A program made the position numbers and the translations under genes. Source: Streptomyces sabulosicollis (GTDB lineage: Bacteria > Actinomycetota > Actinomycetes > Streptomycetales > Streptomycetaceae). Taken from it: 39,620 nt of DNA. The notes beneath the pieces are model-generated. The model had not been told where the DNA came from and ran no database searches. It saw only the letters and a program-made list of their open reading frames with translations. Positions 32,689 through 39,490 of this stretch are shown here, piece after piece. Positions within the stretch are counted from its first letter, which is position 1; every line of letters starts with the position of its first letter. The stretch is from NCBI RefSeq assembly GCF_016103465.1, contig NZ_JAEEAP010000031.1, positions 1 through 39,620 of the forward strand, in the 5' to 3' direction.

Positions 32689-32937
32689 ATGTCCGCCACG
32701 ACGCGTATCACCGTCACCCTGCCCACCGAGCAAGTCGCCGAGCTGAGGAAGCTCACCGACAACGTGTCCGGCTACGTGGCTGAAGCAGTGGCCCGCCAGA
32801 TCCGGCACCAACTCCTCGGCGACGATCTGCGGCGCCATCAGGAAGAGCAAGGCGCCTTCACAGACGAAGAGCTCACCGAAGCCCGCGCCAAAATCTTCGG
32901 CACCGCCGATAGTGCCGACCATAGCGATGCCGCGTGA
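32689..32937 (+). CDS. Ribbon-helix-helix-type antitoxin (VapB-like)
   Basis: 82 residues. The N-terminus TTRITVTLPTEQVAEL then VSGYVAEAVARQIRHQL is a ribbon-helix-helix DNA-binding fold, followed by an acidic toxin-wrapping tail. The stop overlaps the GTG of the PIN-domain gene by four bases. It sits alone with its toxin between att copies 2 and 3. Confidence 0.85.
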   Translation: MSATTRITVTLPTEQVAELRKLTDNVSGYVAEAVARQIRHQLLGDDLRRHQEEQGAFTDEELTEARAKIFGTADSADHSDAA

Positions 32938-33335
32938 GCACACACCTTGAAACCGTCGTCCTGGACTCCCAGGGACTGTCCGCCTGGGTCGCCCAGGACC
33001 GCAAGGTTCTCGCGATGTTCAAGGTGTTCCACGAAATGGGGGCTGATCTTGCCGTCAGTGCCAACACCATCATCGAAGTCAGCCATTCACGAGTGAACCT
33101 CCCGCGCCTGAACTGGGCCCTCTCACGGGTCAAAGTTGAACCCGTCACCGAACAGGCGGCCAAGGCAGCCGCCGAACTACTCAAGTCAGCAGGAATGCAC
33201 GGCCACAAATACGCGATCGACGCCACTGTCGCAGAGGCCGCCCTACGCCAGCCGCCCCCAGTCGCAATACTGACCTCCGACACCGACGACATGGCCAAGC
33301 TCTGCGGTGACCGGGTGCGGCTGATCGCGCTATGA
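32934..33335 (+). CDS. PIN-domain toxin (VapC-like RNase)
   Basis: 133 residues. The acidic PIN residues are in order: the Asp of VVLDSQGLSAW, the Glu of NTIIEVSHS, the Asp of YAIDATVAEAAL and the Asp of ILTSDTDDM. VapC toxins cut tRNA or rRNA at specific sites. With its antitoxin it forms the whole cargo of the 985-bp segment between two att copies. Confidence 0.88.
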   Translation: MSTHLETVVLDSQGLSAWVAQDRKVLAMFKVFHEMGADLAVSANTIIEVSHSRVNLPRLNWALSRVKVEPVTEQAAKAAAELLKSAGMHGHKYAIDATVAEAALRQPPPVAILTSDTDDMAKLCGDRVRLIAL

Positions 33336-33375
33336 GGCGCGGGCCTCGTAGGGCGGGCAGATCCGCGAGGGCCGA

Positions 33376-33419
33376 CCGCACCAGATGCGCACCAGATGCG
33401 CACCAGATGCGCACCAGAT
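33376..33419 (+). repeat. 11-bp direct repeats, four copies
   Basis: Four head-to-tail copies of GCGCACCAGAT (the first with one mismatch), 108 bp before att copy 3. Short direct repeats beside att sites often bind integrase arms or accessory factors; inference here. Confidence 0.85.
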
Positions 33420-33527
33420 AGAACGGTGAACAGCGGTCAATGACGGCTGCTGCGGCAGGCACGACAGCTTGGTGCCAGTAGTCGTTTGAGCTGGTCAGCG
33501 ATGTAATCCGTGTCGACCACCCCGTGA

Positions 33528-33571
33528 TTCCCAAGCTCAGAGCGCGGGTTCGATTCCCGTCACCCGCTCCA
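33528..33571 (+). repeat. att copy 3 (tRNA-Gly 3' half)
   Basis: Exact copy of 168-211. The following sequence (33571-33610) resembles that after the intact tRNA more closely than copy 2 does, including the hairpin at 33579-33601 and TTGTTTGTTG, so it is probably the original chromosomal downstream side. Confidence 0.92.
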
Positions 33572-33748
33572 TAGCGAAGGCCCGGGTCACAGACCTGGGT
33601 CTTGTTTGTTGCCCAGGCCGCTCAAAGGCCACCTTGCCCGTTCCATGCCAGATAGCTGCCGCTCATGTCCGGCGGCCGCGTTCACTCCCCCGTGCACCGA
33701 TGGGCGCTGCCGATGCACTCGACAGTGCCGATCGGGCATGCTGGACCC

Positions 33749-34078
33749 ATGAGCAGGTATGCAGCGGCGAAGCCTTACGTACTGCCGGAGTCGCTCGACG
33801 AGCTGTGTGGGCCGACGGCCGGCAGTGTCACGCTGCCGCGCCACATCGACTGGGGACCGCCCTACGTTTACGACCTGATCGACGAGGCCGACTTCCGGCT
33901 GATGTACGAGCGTGTCATCCGCGAGGCCCAGACACGCCAGGACCTCGACGCATATCTGCACGCGATGTCCCTGCGGAAAGTGTGGCGCGAGCTGTTCCTC
34001 CCCCTCCCGGTCAAGACGGCGTGGGAAACCCGCTTCCCCGAGCTCCGCGAACCGGGCGCCACGACAGCGGCTGCCTAG
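33749..34078 (+). CDS. AbiE-type antitoxin/regulator partner
   Basis: 109 residues from the ATG at 33749. The sequence (SRYAAAKPYVLPESLDELCG; HIDWGPPYVYDLIDEADFRL; LRKVWRELFLPLPVKTAWE) is of the type annotated as a regulator directly upstream of AbiEii-family nucleotidyltransferases in Streptomyces. Its stop overlaps the GTG of the next gene by one base (TAGTG). The function as antitoxin is inferred from this pairing. Confidence 0.75.
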   Translation: MSRYAAAKPYVLPESLDELCGPTAGSVTLPRHIDWGPPYVYDLIDEADFRLMYERVIREAQTRQDLDAYLHAMSLRKVWRELFLPLPVKTAWETRFPELREPGATTAAA

Positions 34079-34719
34079 TGGACGAGCTGCACCCGCCAAC
34101 TGATCCGCATCGGATTGGACGCGCTCGCCAAGGACTACGGATACGCCCTCGCGGGCGGCTACGCCGTCCAGGCCCACCACATCGTCAACCGAATCAGCGA
34201 CGACGTGGACCTCTTCGCCCCCTTCGAGAGGGCGAGGCGGGAGATGAGCCAGGCTGCGGAGCGGATCACCACCGCCTACGAAGCCGCCGGATACACCGTC
34301 GAACGAGCCCACCTGACCCCCACCTACACCAGGTTGAACGTCACCGACCCTGGCTCGGGGACGCAGAGCAAGGTGGAGCTTGTCGCTGCATTCCTGCACC
34401 ACACACCAGTCGACTCCGACCTGGGTCCAGTCCTTCACCGCGACGATGTCGCCGCAGGCAAGACCAGCGCCCTGTTCACCCGGCCGAGGTCCGCGACGCC
34501 ATCGACGTCGCAGGGCTGTTGAAGGTCGGCTACACCCGCGAACAGCTCATGGACCTCGCCGCTCAGAACGACGCGGGCTTCGATCACCGCATGTTCGCCG
34601 ACTCACTCGCCCGCATCCAGCGGTACACCGACAAGCAGTTCGCCGCCTACGACCTCGATGCCGAGGAGGCCGCCGCGATCCGCGACACCTTCGCCGACTG
34701 GCAGCAGCAACTCCTTTGA
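34078..34719 (+). pseudogene. AbiEii-family nucleotidyltransferase toxin with two frameshifts
   Basis: The GTG at 34078 starts VDELH. An extra C near 34092 shifts the frame to one encoding DYGYALAGGYAVQAHHIVNR and ISDDVDLFAPF, the GG...DxD nucleotidyltransferase motif. A missing base near 34485 (ACCCGGCCGAG) shifts it back to a frame encoding VRDAIDVAGLLKVGYTREQL and the C-terminal helices, ending 34719. Each piece is well conserved, so decay is recent, or the two shifts are sequencing errors. The intact family pyrylates or nucleotidylates tRNA or other targets in phage defence. Confidence 0.75.
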
Positions 34720-35022
34720 ACTGGCGCTCTCCCCCCCGGCGGCGCGGGCCGCCGCTCCTATTCTCCGCCGCGCTCCAACGCGGTCTCCATGCCTCGCGAC
34801 AACAAGCCAGCGCCTTGGCTATGGCTCACATCGGGCAAAGCCAGGGGGCCACTCGCGCACAAAGCAGGCAGGTCCAAAGCCTGCCCAAGTCGCCAAGCAG
34901 CGTACGACCTTTGGCCGTGCCCGACCCCAAAGCGGACAGGCCACCGCCCAAGCCCACTCCGCCGACCTCAACTGCGCCGCCCCGAGCAGATCACTTGCCG
35001 AGACCCCCTCGGTCTATAAAGC
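34720..35022. other. Intergenic stretch
   Basis: No supported gene. A 76-residue plus-strand frame at 34789 is Pro/Arg rich and not domain-like. The A/T-rich CTATAAAGCATG lies just before the next possible gene. Confidence 0.3.
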
Positions 35023-35256
35023 ATGACCGTTATGGAGGCGGAGGTAGTAGCAGGGTGGATCGCTGGTCTCGCAGGACTGGGCGGAGCAGTCGTCGGCGCA
35101 GCGGGGGCACTAGCAGGTGGATGGTTGCAACCGCCAGCCTCTGTCTCTCCAACCGAGTGGGCACAGCGACCCAGCACAGGTCGACAACTCCGCGCGGGAG
35201 AGGGCGGACTGTCCTTCGAGGCCCTCCGCAGCGCGTGTGGGACTTCAGAGGGGTAG
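35023..35256 (+). CDS. Short protein with one Gly/Ala-rich membrane helix, possibly truncated
   Basis: 77 residues. The N-terminus EVVAGWIAGLAGLGGAVVGA and the following residues form a membrane anchor of a kind common in Streptomyces proteins of about 150 residues. The part after PPASV does not look coding, so the gene is probably truncated or frameshifted. It ends 12 bp inside the convergent PIN gene. Confidence 0.35.
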   Translation: MTVMEAEVVAGWIAGLAGLGGAVVGAAGALAGGWLQPPASVSPTEWAQRPSTGRQLRAGEGGLSFEALRSACGTSEG

Positions 35257-35688
35257 ATCGTCAGGCAGGACGCGGAATGCCTTGTGATGGCCGAGGGGGC
35301 GTACGGCGCGGAGGTCTCGGCGATCCAGGGTGAGGATCGCGTCGGTGTCGTAGTCGGCCGCCAGGGCGACGTTCACCACGTCGGTGAGATCCAGGTCGAG
35401 CGCCAGGTAGCGGGATCGGACGGTCTGGGCGATGCCGAGGTGGCCCTCGGTAATCTCCGGTACGGATACCCGGCCGCGTCGCATCCAGCCCCGGATGTCG
35501 TCGATTGCGCTCACCGCGGCCTCGCGGCCCAGTTCGCGGGTGGCCACGTGGTCGAGCTCAGCGAGCAGCAATGGAGACATGACGAGCAGCCCGGCAGCCA
35601 TGATGGCCTCCTGCGCCTCGTCATGCTCCGGGTGCGTGGAATCGAGCGCTGCCAGCAGGCCGGAGGTGTCAGCGATGACGACGATCAC
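35245..35688 (-). CDS. PIN-domain toxin (VapC-like), second module
   Basis: 147 residues. PIN acidic residues: the Asp of VVIADTSGLLAALD, the Glu of LLLAELDHVATREL, the Asp of LDLTDVVNVALA and the Asp of ILTLDRRDLR. The ATG overlaps the stop of the antitoxin gene by four bases. It is a predicted ribonuclease toxin, unrelated in close sequence to the one at 32.9 kb. Confidence 0.9.
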   Translation of the reverse strand: MIVVIADTSGLLAALDSTHPEHDEAQEAIMAAGLLVMSPLLLAELDHVATRELGREAAVSAIDDIRGWMRRGRVSVPEITEGHLGIAQTVRSRYLALDLDLTDVVNVALAADYDTDAILTLDRRDLRAVRPLGHHKAFRVLPDDLPL

Positions 35689-35939
35689 GCAGCGCTTCCT
35701 GAACCGGTTTCGCGCTGGGCAGCGTCAGCAACGACATCACGCACCTCGCCCTTGGTAAGAGTGCGCCCAGGGCCGGGGAAAGTGCGAGAGAACAACGGCT
35801 CGTCCCACACGCGATTGGCCATGGCAGCAAGATGGATGCCCTGCCGGATGATCTCGGCCTCACTGATACCGCGACGCTTGGCGGCCTCCTTGATGATGGC
35901 GAGGTCTTCCGGGTCGGCATAGACATTGGTGCGCTTCAT
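35685..35939 (-). CDS. Ribbon-helix-helix antitoxin (VapB-like), second module
   Basis: 84 residues from the ATG at 35939, nine bases after AGG. KRTNVYADPEDLAIIKEAAK and ISEAEIIRQGIHLA give the ribbon-helix-helix DNA-binding part; the tail is the toxin-binding region. The direct repeat at 35942-35968 just upstream is a likely operator. Confidence 0.85.
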   Translation of the reverse strand: MKRTNVYADPEDLAIIKEAAKRRGISEAEIIRQGIHLAAMANRVWDEPLFSRTFPGPGRTLTKGEVRDVVADAAQRETGSGSAA

Positions 35940-35941
35940 GG

Positions 35942-35968
35942 ACATGTACCTAGAGTAACACATGTACC
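35942..35968 (-). promoter_or_regulatory. Direct repeat ACATGTACC ahead of the second antitoxin
   Basis: Two copies of ACATGTACC (35942-35950 and 35960-35968) spaced 18 bp centre to centre, on one face of the helix, overlapping the likely promoter of the toxin-antitoxin operon. Confidence 0.55.
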
Positions 35969-36019
35969 ACATTGGCGTATGTCAGGCGTTCGATCCCCTC
36001 GGCGTAACACGCTGGTCCC

Positions 36020-36127
36020 AACCGCTCGGAGCAGTCCCGGGCGGTCGCGACTCGCTACGACAAGCGCGGCTACGTCTTCCTCGGCACCATCACCGCGGCG
36101 TCCGTCGCCATCTGGCTCCGAACATGA
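36020..36127 (+). pseudogene. IS5-type transposase 3' remnant
   Basis: 35 codons ending RAVATRYDKRGYVFLGTITA then AIWLRT and TGA, the standard C-terminus of IS5-family transposases of actinomycetes. The rest of the gene is missing and no terminal repeats are seen. Confidence 0.75.
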
Positions 36128-36198
36128 CCTCCTACGCAACCCAGCAGTAGACACTCTGGCTCTGGCACCGGGCGCGGCTGATGAGAACAGCCGGATCA

Positions 36199-36217
36199 CC
36201 CACGATCGCGTCGGCGA
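36199..36217 (+). repeat. Direct repeat flanking the LysE gene (left copy)
   Basis: 19 bp (CCCACGATCGCGTCGGCGA) identical to 37108-37126, with weaker similarity for about 20 more bases. Confidence 0.8.
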
Positions 36218-36277
36218 TCTCCGTGACGTGGTCGGCTGATCCCAGCAGGACCGGTGTCACAGACGCGCGGACATGGC

Positions 36278-36922
36278 TCAGGCCGAGACAGGCGTACGGG
36301 ACAGGGCGGTGCGCAGCGCGAAGACGCCGAGCAAGCCGCCTGACGCGAACCGCTGAGCGGTCATCACGCGGGGTCGGGCGGCCAGAAACCCCGACACCCG
36401 TGCTGCGCCCAGCATGATCAGAGCGTTCACGGAGAGCCCCACGATGATCTGCACACCACCGAGCTGGAGCAGTTGCGCCCAGTCCGGGCCCGCCTGCGGA
36501 TCCATGAACTGGGGCAGAAGAGAGGCGTACATGAGAGCGATCTTGGGGTTGAGCAGGTTGGTCAGGAGCCCCATCGAGAACAGGCGGGCGTCAGAGACCG
36601 GAGGCAGGTCCTGGGCCGGGGCGAAGGGCGAGCGGCCACCGGGCTTGAGCATGTCCCAGGCCAGGTAGGCCAGGTAGGCGGCCCCGGCGAGCTTGACCAC
36701 CGTGAACGCCAGCGGCACGGCGGCGAACAACGCGGACAGGCCCGCGGCCGCGGCCAGCAGGTAGCACAGGAATCCTACTGCGGTCCCGCTCAGGCTGACC
36801 AGGCCCGCCCTGCGGCCTTGAGTGATCACGCGAGAGGCGAGGTGGATCATGTTCGGTCCCGGAGTCAGGGCCATGCCGAGTTCGACCAGGGCCACTCCCC
36901 CCACAGCAGCCAGACTGATCAC
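36278..36922 (-). CDS. LysE/RhtB-family amino-acid exporter
   Basis: 214 residues and about six membrane helices. The family signature near the N-terminus is present (LGMALTPGPNMIHLASRVIT), followed by GFLCYLLAAAAGLSALFAAV, KLAGAAYLAYLAWDML and LLTNLLNPKIALMYASLLPQ. It exports basic or small neutral amino acids, or possibly a toxic analogue. It is flanked by the 19-bp repeats at 36199 and 37108. No regulator is adjacent. Confidence 0.93.
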   Translation of the reverse strand: MISLAAVGGVALVELGMALTPGPNMIHLASRVITQGRRAGLVSLSGTAVGFLCYLLAAAAGLSALFAAVPLAFTVVKLAGAAYLAYLAWDMLKPGGRSPFAPAQDLPPVSDARLFSMGLLTNLLNPKIALMYASLLPQFMDPQAGPDWAQLLQLGGVQIIVGLSVNALIMLGAARVSGFLAARPRVMTAQRFASGGLLGVFALRTALSRTPVSA

Positions 36923-37206
36923 CGGTCAACTCCTGATCGTTTGTCGGGTAGCTGGTACCCGGAGTGGGGCGGCGCCCGTCTGCGACGGGCGGCTGCGACG
37001 CATCGGCAGTGCCTGCTCGCCTGCCTCAGGATACGGCCCTGCCGTTCGGTGTCTCCGTGCACCCTGACTCCAGCCTGCCGACGACATCAACGGCTACGGC
37101 CCGATCGCCCACGATCGCGTCGGCGAGCTCCGCGTGATCGGCCGGAGTGATCGAACCGGCTCACCAAGATCCCCGACAGCACCCAGGGCAAGGAGAAGTA
37201 CCCCGC
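36923..37206. other. Non-coding stretch, upstream of the LysE gene
   Basis: Holds the right copy of the 19-bp repeat (37108-37126) and a plus-strand frame tail (RLTKIPDSTQGKEKY) that may be the end of a lost gene. Nothing else is recognised. Confidence 0.35.
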
Positions 37207-37257
37207 ACGAACAAGCCCCCTGTCCGCGGTTGTTCGTAGGCAGGGGGCTTTGTGGGG
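37207..37257. terminator. Complex terminator past the pobA-like gene
   Basis: AAGCCCCCTG (37213-37222) pairs with CAGGGGGCTT (37241-37250). ACGAACAA (37207-37214) can pair instead with TTGTTCGT (37230-37237). It lies about 100 bp past the stop of the monooxygenase gene. Confidence 0.7.
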
Positions 37258-37350
37258 TGTCTGGGCCGTTGGAGCCGGACGAGGCGGGTAGTCACGCGGA
37301 CGGACACGATGAGGGCCATCGGCAGCGCGAGAGCGGGCGGCTCTTGCGGG

Positions 37351-38553
37351 TCACAGGCCCGGCGGGAGTTCGGGCCCCATGTAGCGCTCCAGGAAGGCAC
37401 CCGCGTAGGCCGGGTCGTCACGCAGCCGGAACAGCCGGGCCCGCCGCAGCTTTTCGAGGTACCCCGCGTCCGGGGTACCGGGGAGCGGGCCGTGCTGGAG
37501 GTGGAGCATGAAGTGGCTGAACTCCTGCACCTGCCACACGTCGGCGAGGCGCCGCCGTGAGTAGGCCGCCAGCACCTCACCGAGGTCCCCCGCGGAGTCT
37601 TCGCAGAAGTGCCGGCCCAGGGCGGCCGCGAGATCGGCCGCGTCGGCCATGGCCAGGTTCATCCCCTTGCCACCGGAGGGCGGCACGATGTGCGCCGCGT
37701 CACCCACCAGCGCCACCCGCCCGAGGTGCAGGGGTTCCACCACCCAGGTCCGCATCTCCACGAGGGACCGCTCGAGCACCGGCCCCCGCCGCAGCGCTCC
37801 CGGCGGTAGCGCCAACCGGGCATCCAGCTCGCGCCAGATGCGTGCTTCGGGCCAGTCCTCCAGGCTCTCGCCCGGGGGCACCTCCAGGTACAGGCGCGTC
37901 ACTTCCGCGGACCGCAGCATCTGCCCCGCGAACCCGTCGCGGTGCTGACCGTAGACGGTATGGGGCGCGAAGGGCGGAGTCCGCGCCAGGACGCCGAGGA
38001 GCCGCACACCGTGCCGGATGTCGTACTGGGTGAAGGCGTCGGCGGGCAGGGCGGCGCGCACGGGACCGTACTGGCCGGCTGCCTCCACCACCACCTCGGC
38101 CCGCACCACCGTGCCGTCCGCGCACCGCACCACCGGCAGCGCCCGCTCGGTGCCGAGGCCGACGACGGGGCGGCCCAGCAGTATCGCTCCGCCGTCCGAG
38201 ACGTACCCGTCCAGCAGATCGGCCACCAGCTCGTGCTGCGGGTAGACGAAGCTCGGGGTGCCTCCGCACAGGTCCGCGTAGTCCAGCCGCACGACCTCGC
38301 CGTCACACCGGAACTCGCACACCGTGTGTGGCAGGCCCTCAGCGTGTAGCCGCTTCGAACGCCCGAGGTGGTCCAGGAGCCGCGCGGTGCGGCGTTCCAG
38401 GAAACCGGCACGGGACCTGGCCACCAGTTGGTCGCGCCGGAACTTGTCGATCACCACGCAGGCGACGCCCCGCTGGTGCAGCAGCGTTGCCAGTGTCAGG
38501 CCGGCGGGCCCGGCCCCGACGACAGCCACCTGTGTTTCGACAGTTCCCGCCAC
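37351..38553 (-). CDS. pobA: PobA-like FAD-dependent 4-hydroxybenzoate 3-monooxygenase
   Basis: 400 residues. It has the FAD dinucleotide fold VAVVGAGPAGLTLATLLHQR, the GD motif RVALVGDAAHIVPPSGGKGM, and R-A-G (SRAGFLERRT) as in PHBH. In the substrate region RSAEVTRLYLEVP aligns with the PHBH segment holding Ser212 and Arg214; Arg is kept, Ser is Thr. Tyr201 is matched by the Tyr of TVYGQH. PobA converts 4-hydroxybenzoate to protocatechuate with NAD(P)H and O2; a related aromatic substrate is possible given the changes. GTG start with AAGGAG four bases before it. Divergent from the VOC gene. Confidence 0.87.
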   Translation of the reverse strand: MAGTVETQVAVVGAGPAGLTLATLLHQRGVACVVIDKFRRDQLVARSRAGFLERRTARLLDHLGRSKRLHAEGLPHTVCEFRCDGEVVRLDYADLCGGTPSFVYPQHELVADLLDGYVSDGGAILLGRPVVGLGTERALPVVRCADGTVVRAEVVVEAAGQYGPVRAALPADAFTQYDIRHGVRLLGVLARTPPFAPHTVYGQHRDGFAGQMLRSAEVTRLYLEVPPGESLEDWPEARIWRELDARLALPPGALRRGPVLERSLVEMRTWVVEPLHLGRVALVGDAAHIVPPSGGKGMNLAMADAADLAAALGRHFCEDSAGDLGEVLAAYSRRRLADVWQVQEFSHFMLHLQHGPLPGTPDAGYLEKLRRARLFRLRDDPAYAGAFLERYMGPELPPGL

Positions 38554-38721
38554 AGTGCTCCTTCGTCCGTGCTAGGCGAAAGGATAGGGAGCCGCCGCTG
38601 CGTCGCCGCCGGTGACCGGCACCAACGGGTGGGTCCACGAGCCTGAATACAGGACCGATTCTGTCCACTATTTCTCCTAGCCTGCGACGTGCACGCCTCC
38701 AGCACAGCCAAGGAGATCCCC

Positions 38722-39120
38722 ATGGACTTCGTCTCGATCCGCATCATCACCAGCGACGTAGCACGCCTCGTCGAGTTCTACGAGCGAGCCACAGGGGCAC
38801 GGGCGGCGTGGGCCACCGAGGACTTCGCCGAACTCAAGACCGCGGGCGCCACCCTCGCGATCGCCAGCACCCGCACCGTTCCGCTGTTCGCCCCGGGTTC
38901 TGCCCGCCCGGCGGACAACCACAGCGTGATCACCGAGTTCCTCGTCGACGACGTGGACCGGGTTCACCAGAACCTGACCGGCTTCGTCACGGACTTCGTC
39001 AACGGGCCCACCACGATGCCCTGGGGCAACCGGTCGCTGCTGTTCCGCGACCCCGACGGCAACCTCGTCAACTTCTTCACCCCCGTCACCCCAGCGGCCA
39101 TCGAAAAGTTCGCACGCTGA
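38722..39120 (+). CDS. VOC-family (glyoxalase/dioxygenase-like) protein
   Basis: 132 residues from the ATG at 38722, preceded by AAGGAGA. It has two beta-alpha-beta-beta-beta units: SIRIITSDVARLVEFYERAT, and VITEFLVDDVDRVHQNLTG ending LLFRDPDGNLVNFFTP. The Glu of the C-terminal metal triad position is replaced by Asn (NLVNFF), so metal catalysis is uncertain. Members act as dioxygenases, isomerases or antibiotic-binding proteins. Divergent from pobA and possibly co-regulated with it. Confidence 0.88.
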   Translation: MDFVSIRIITSDVARLVEFYERATGARAAWATEDFAELKTAGATLAIASTRTVPLFAPGSARPADNHSVITEFLVDDVDRVHQNLTGFVTDFVNGPTTMPWGNRSLLFRDPDGNLVNFFTPVTPAAIEKFAR

Positions 39121-39142
39121 CGCCACGCACAGCCGCTCACGC

Positions 39143-39168
39143 GGGAGCCCTGAGATCCCAGGGCTCCC
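39143..39168 (+). terminator. Terminator of the VOC gene
   Basis: Perfect ten-base stem GGGAGCCCTG / CAGGGCTCCC with a six-base loop, 22 bp after the stop. Confidence 0.8.
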
Positions 39169-39169
39169 G

Positions 39170-39290
39170 ATGAACGCGGCCGCCGCGTCCAGGAGCGCCA
39201 CCAGCCCCGCCCGCGCCCCCGAGGACACCGCTGACCTGGTGGGGGCGCTGACACCGATCCGCCGCCGCCTCACCGACAACGGCGCGTGCC
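39170..39290 (+). pseudogene. MarR-type regulator, N-terminal remnant
   Basis: The frame encodes EDTADLVGALTPIRRRL, which resembles the first helix of Streptomyces MarR regulators, then loses similarity at about 39280. No winged helix follows. Confidence 0.4.
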
Positions 39291-39317
39291 ACCGGTCGGG
39301 GCTGCCTTGTTGTCCGG

Positions 39318-39490
39318 ACCGGCCTCACGTTGGACCTCTCGCGCATCGGGGGCGTCTCCGATGCGCTGGCCTCACGCGACCGGCGGCTGACGAGCGTTGC
39401 GCCCGGCTCTTCGACTCGTCGGGGCTCCGCCGGACGATCCCTGCCTCGGAGGCGATCAACGCGGCGATGAGGACCGCGACCCGGTGGTAG
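39318..39490 (+). pseudogene. Remnant of a second copy of the tRNA-proximal GNAT gene
   Basis: The DNA from 39318 aligns with about 796-905 of the gene at 537. One frame gives TGLTLDLSRIGGVSDALASR (in the intact gene GLTLDLCRIGRIYDSLDSR). After a one-base shift it gives CARLFDSSG (in the intact gene FARLFDSSG). A TAG at 39488-39490 ends the second frame. The rest of the gene is absent or lies beyond the window. Confidence 0.65.

Larger units (their letters stand above)
168..33571. mobile_element. tRNA-Gly-targeted genomic island with three att-type repeats
   Basis: Seen directly: the tRNA 3' half at 168-211 is repeated exactly at 32543-32586 and 33528-33571, bounding segments of 32,375 bp and 985 bp. 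Integration into tRNA 3' ends that leaves such direct repeats is the known behaviour of tyrosine-integrase elements. Supporting content: a truncated mobilisation gene (about 4.5-5.2 kb), transposase remnants, toxin-antitoxin genes beside the repeats, and broken genes at the edges. No integrase, excisionase or replication gene is recognisable inside, so the element is probably decayed or dependent on an outside integrase. Whether the 12.5-32 kb part arrived together with the left arm cannot be told from the sequence. Confidence 0.7.

Noticed and set aside
33376-33419. CRISPR array
   Set aside because: The 11-bp units are head to tail without spacers, and there are no cas genes.
32543-33571. 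Two further tRNA-Gly genes
   Set aside because: Only the 3' half (from the anticodon loop) is present; acceptor 5' strand and D arm are missing, so these are att copies, not tRNA genes.
34789-35019. 76-codon frame in the 34.7-35.0 kb gap
   Set aside because: Pro/Arg-rich composition without domain pattern and no ribosome binding site.
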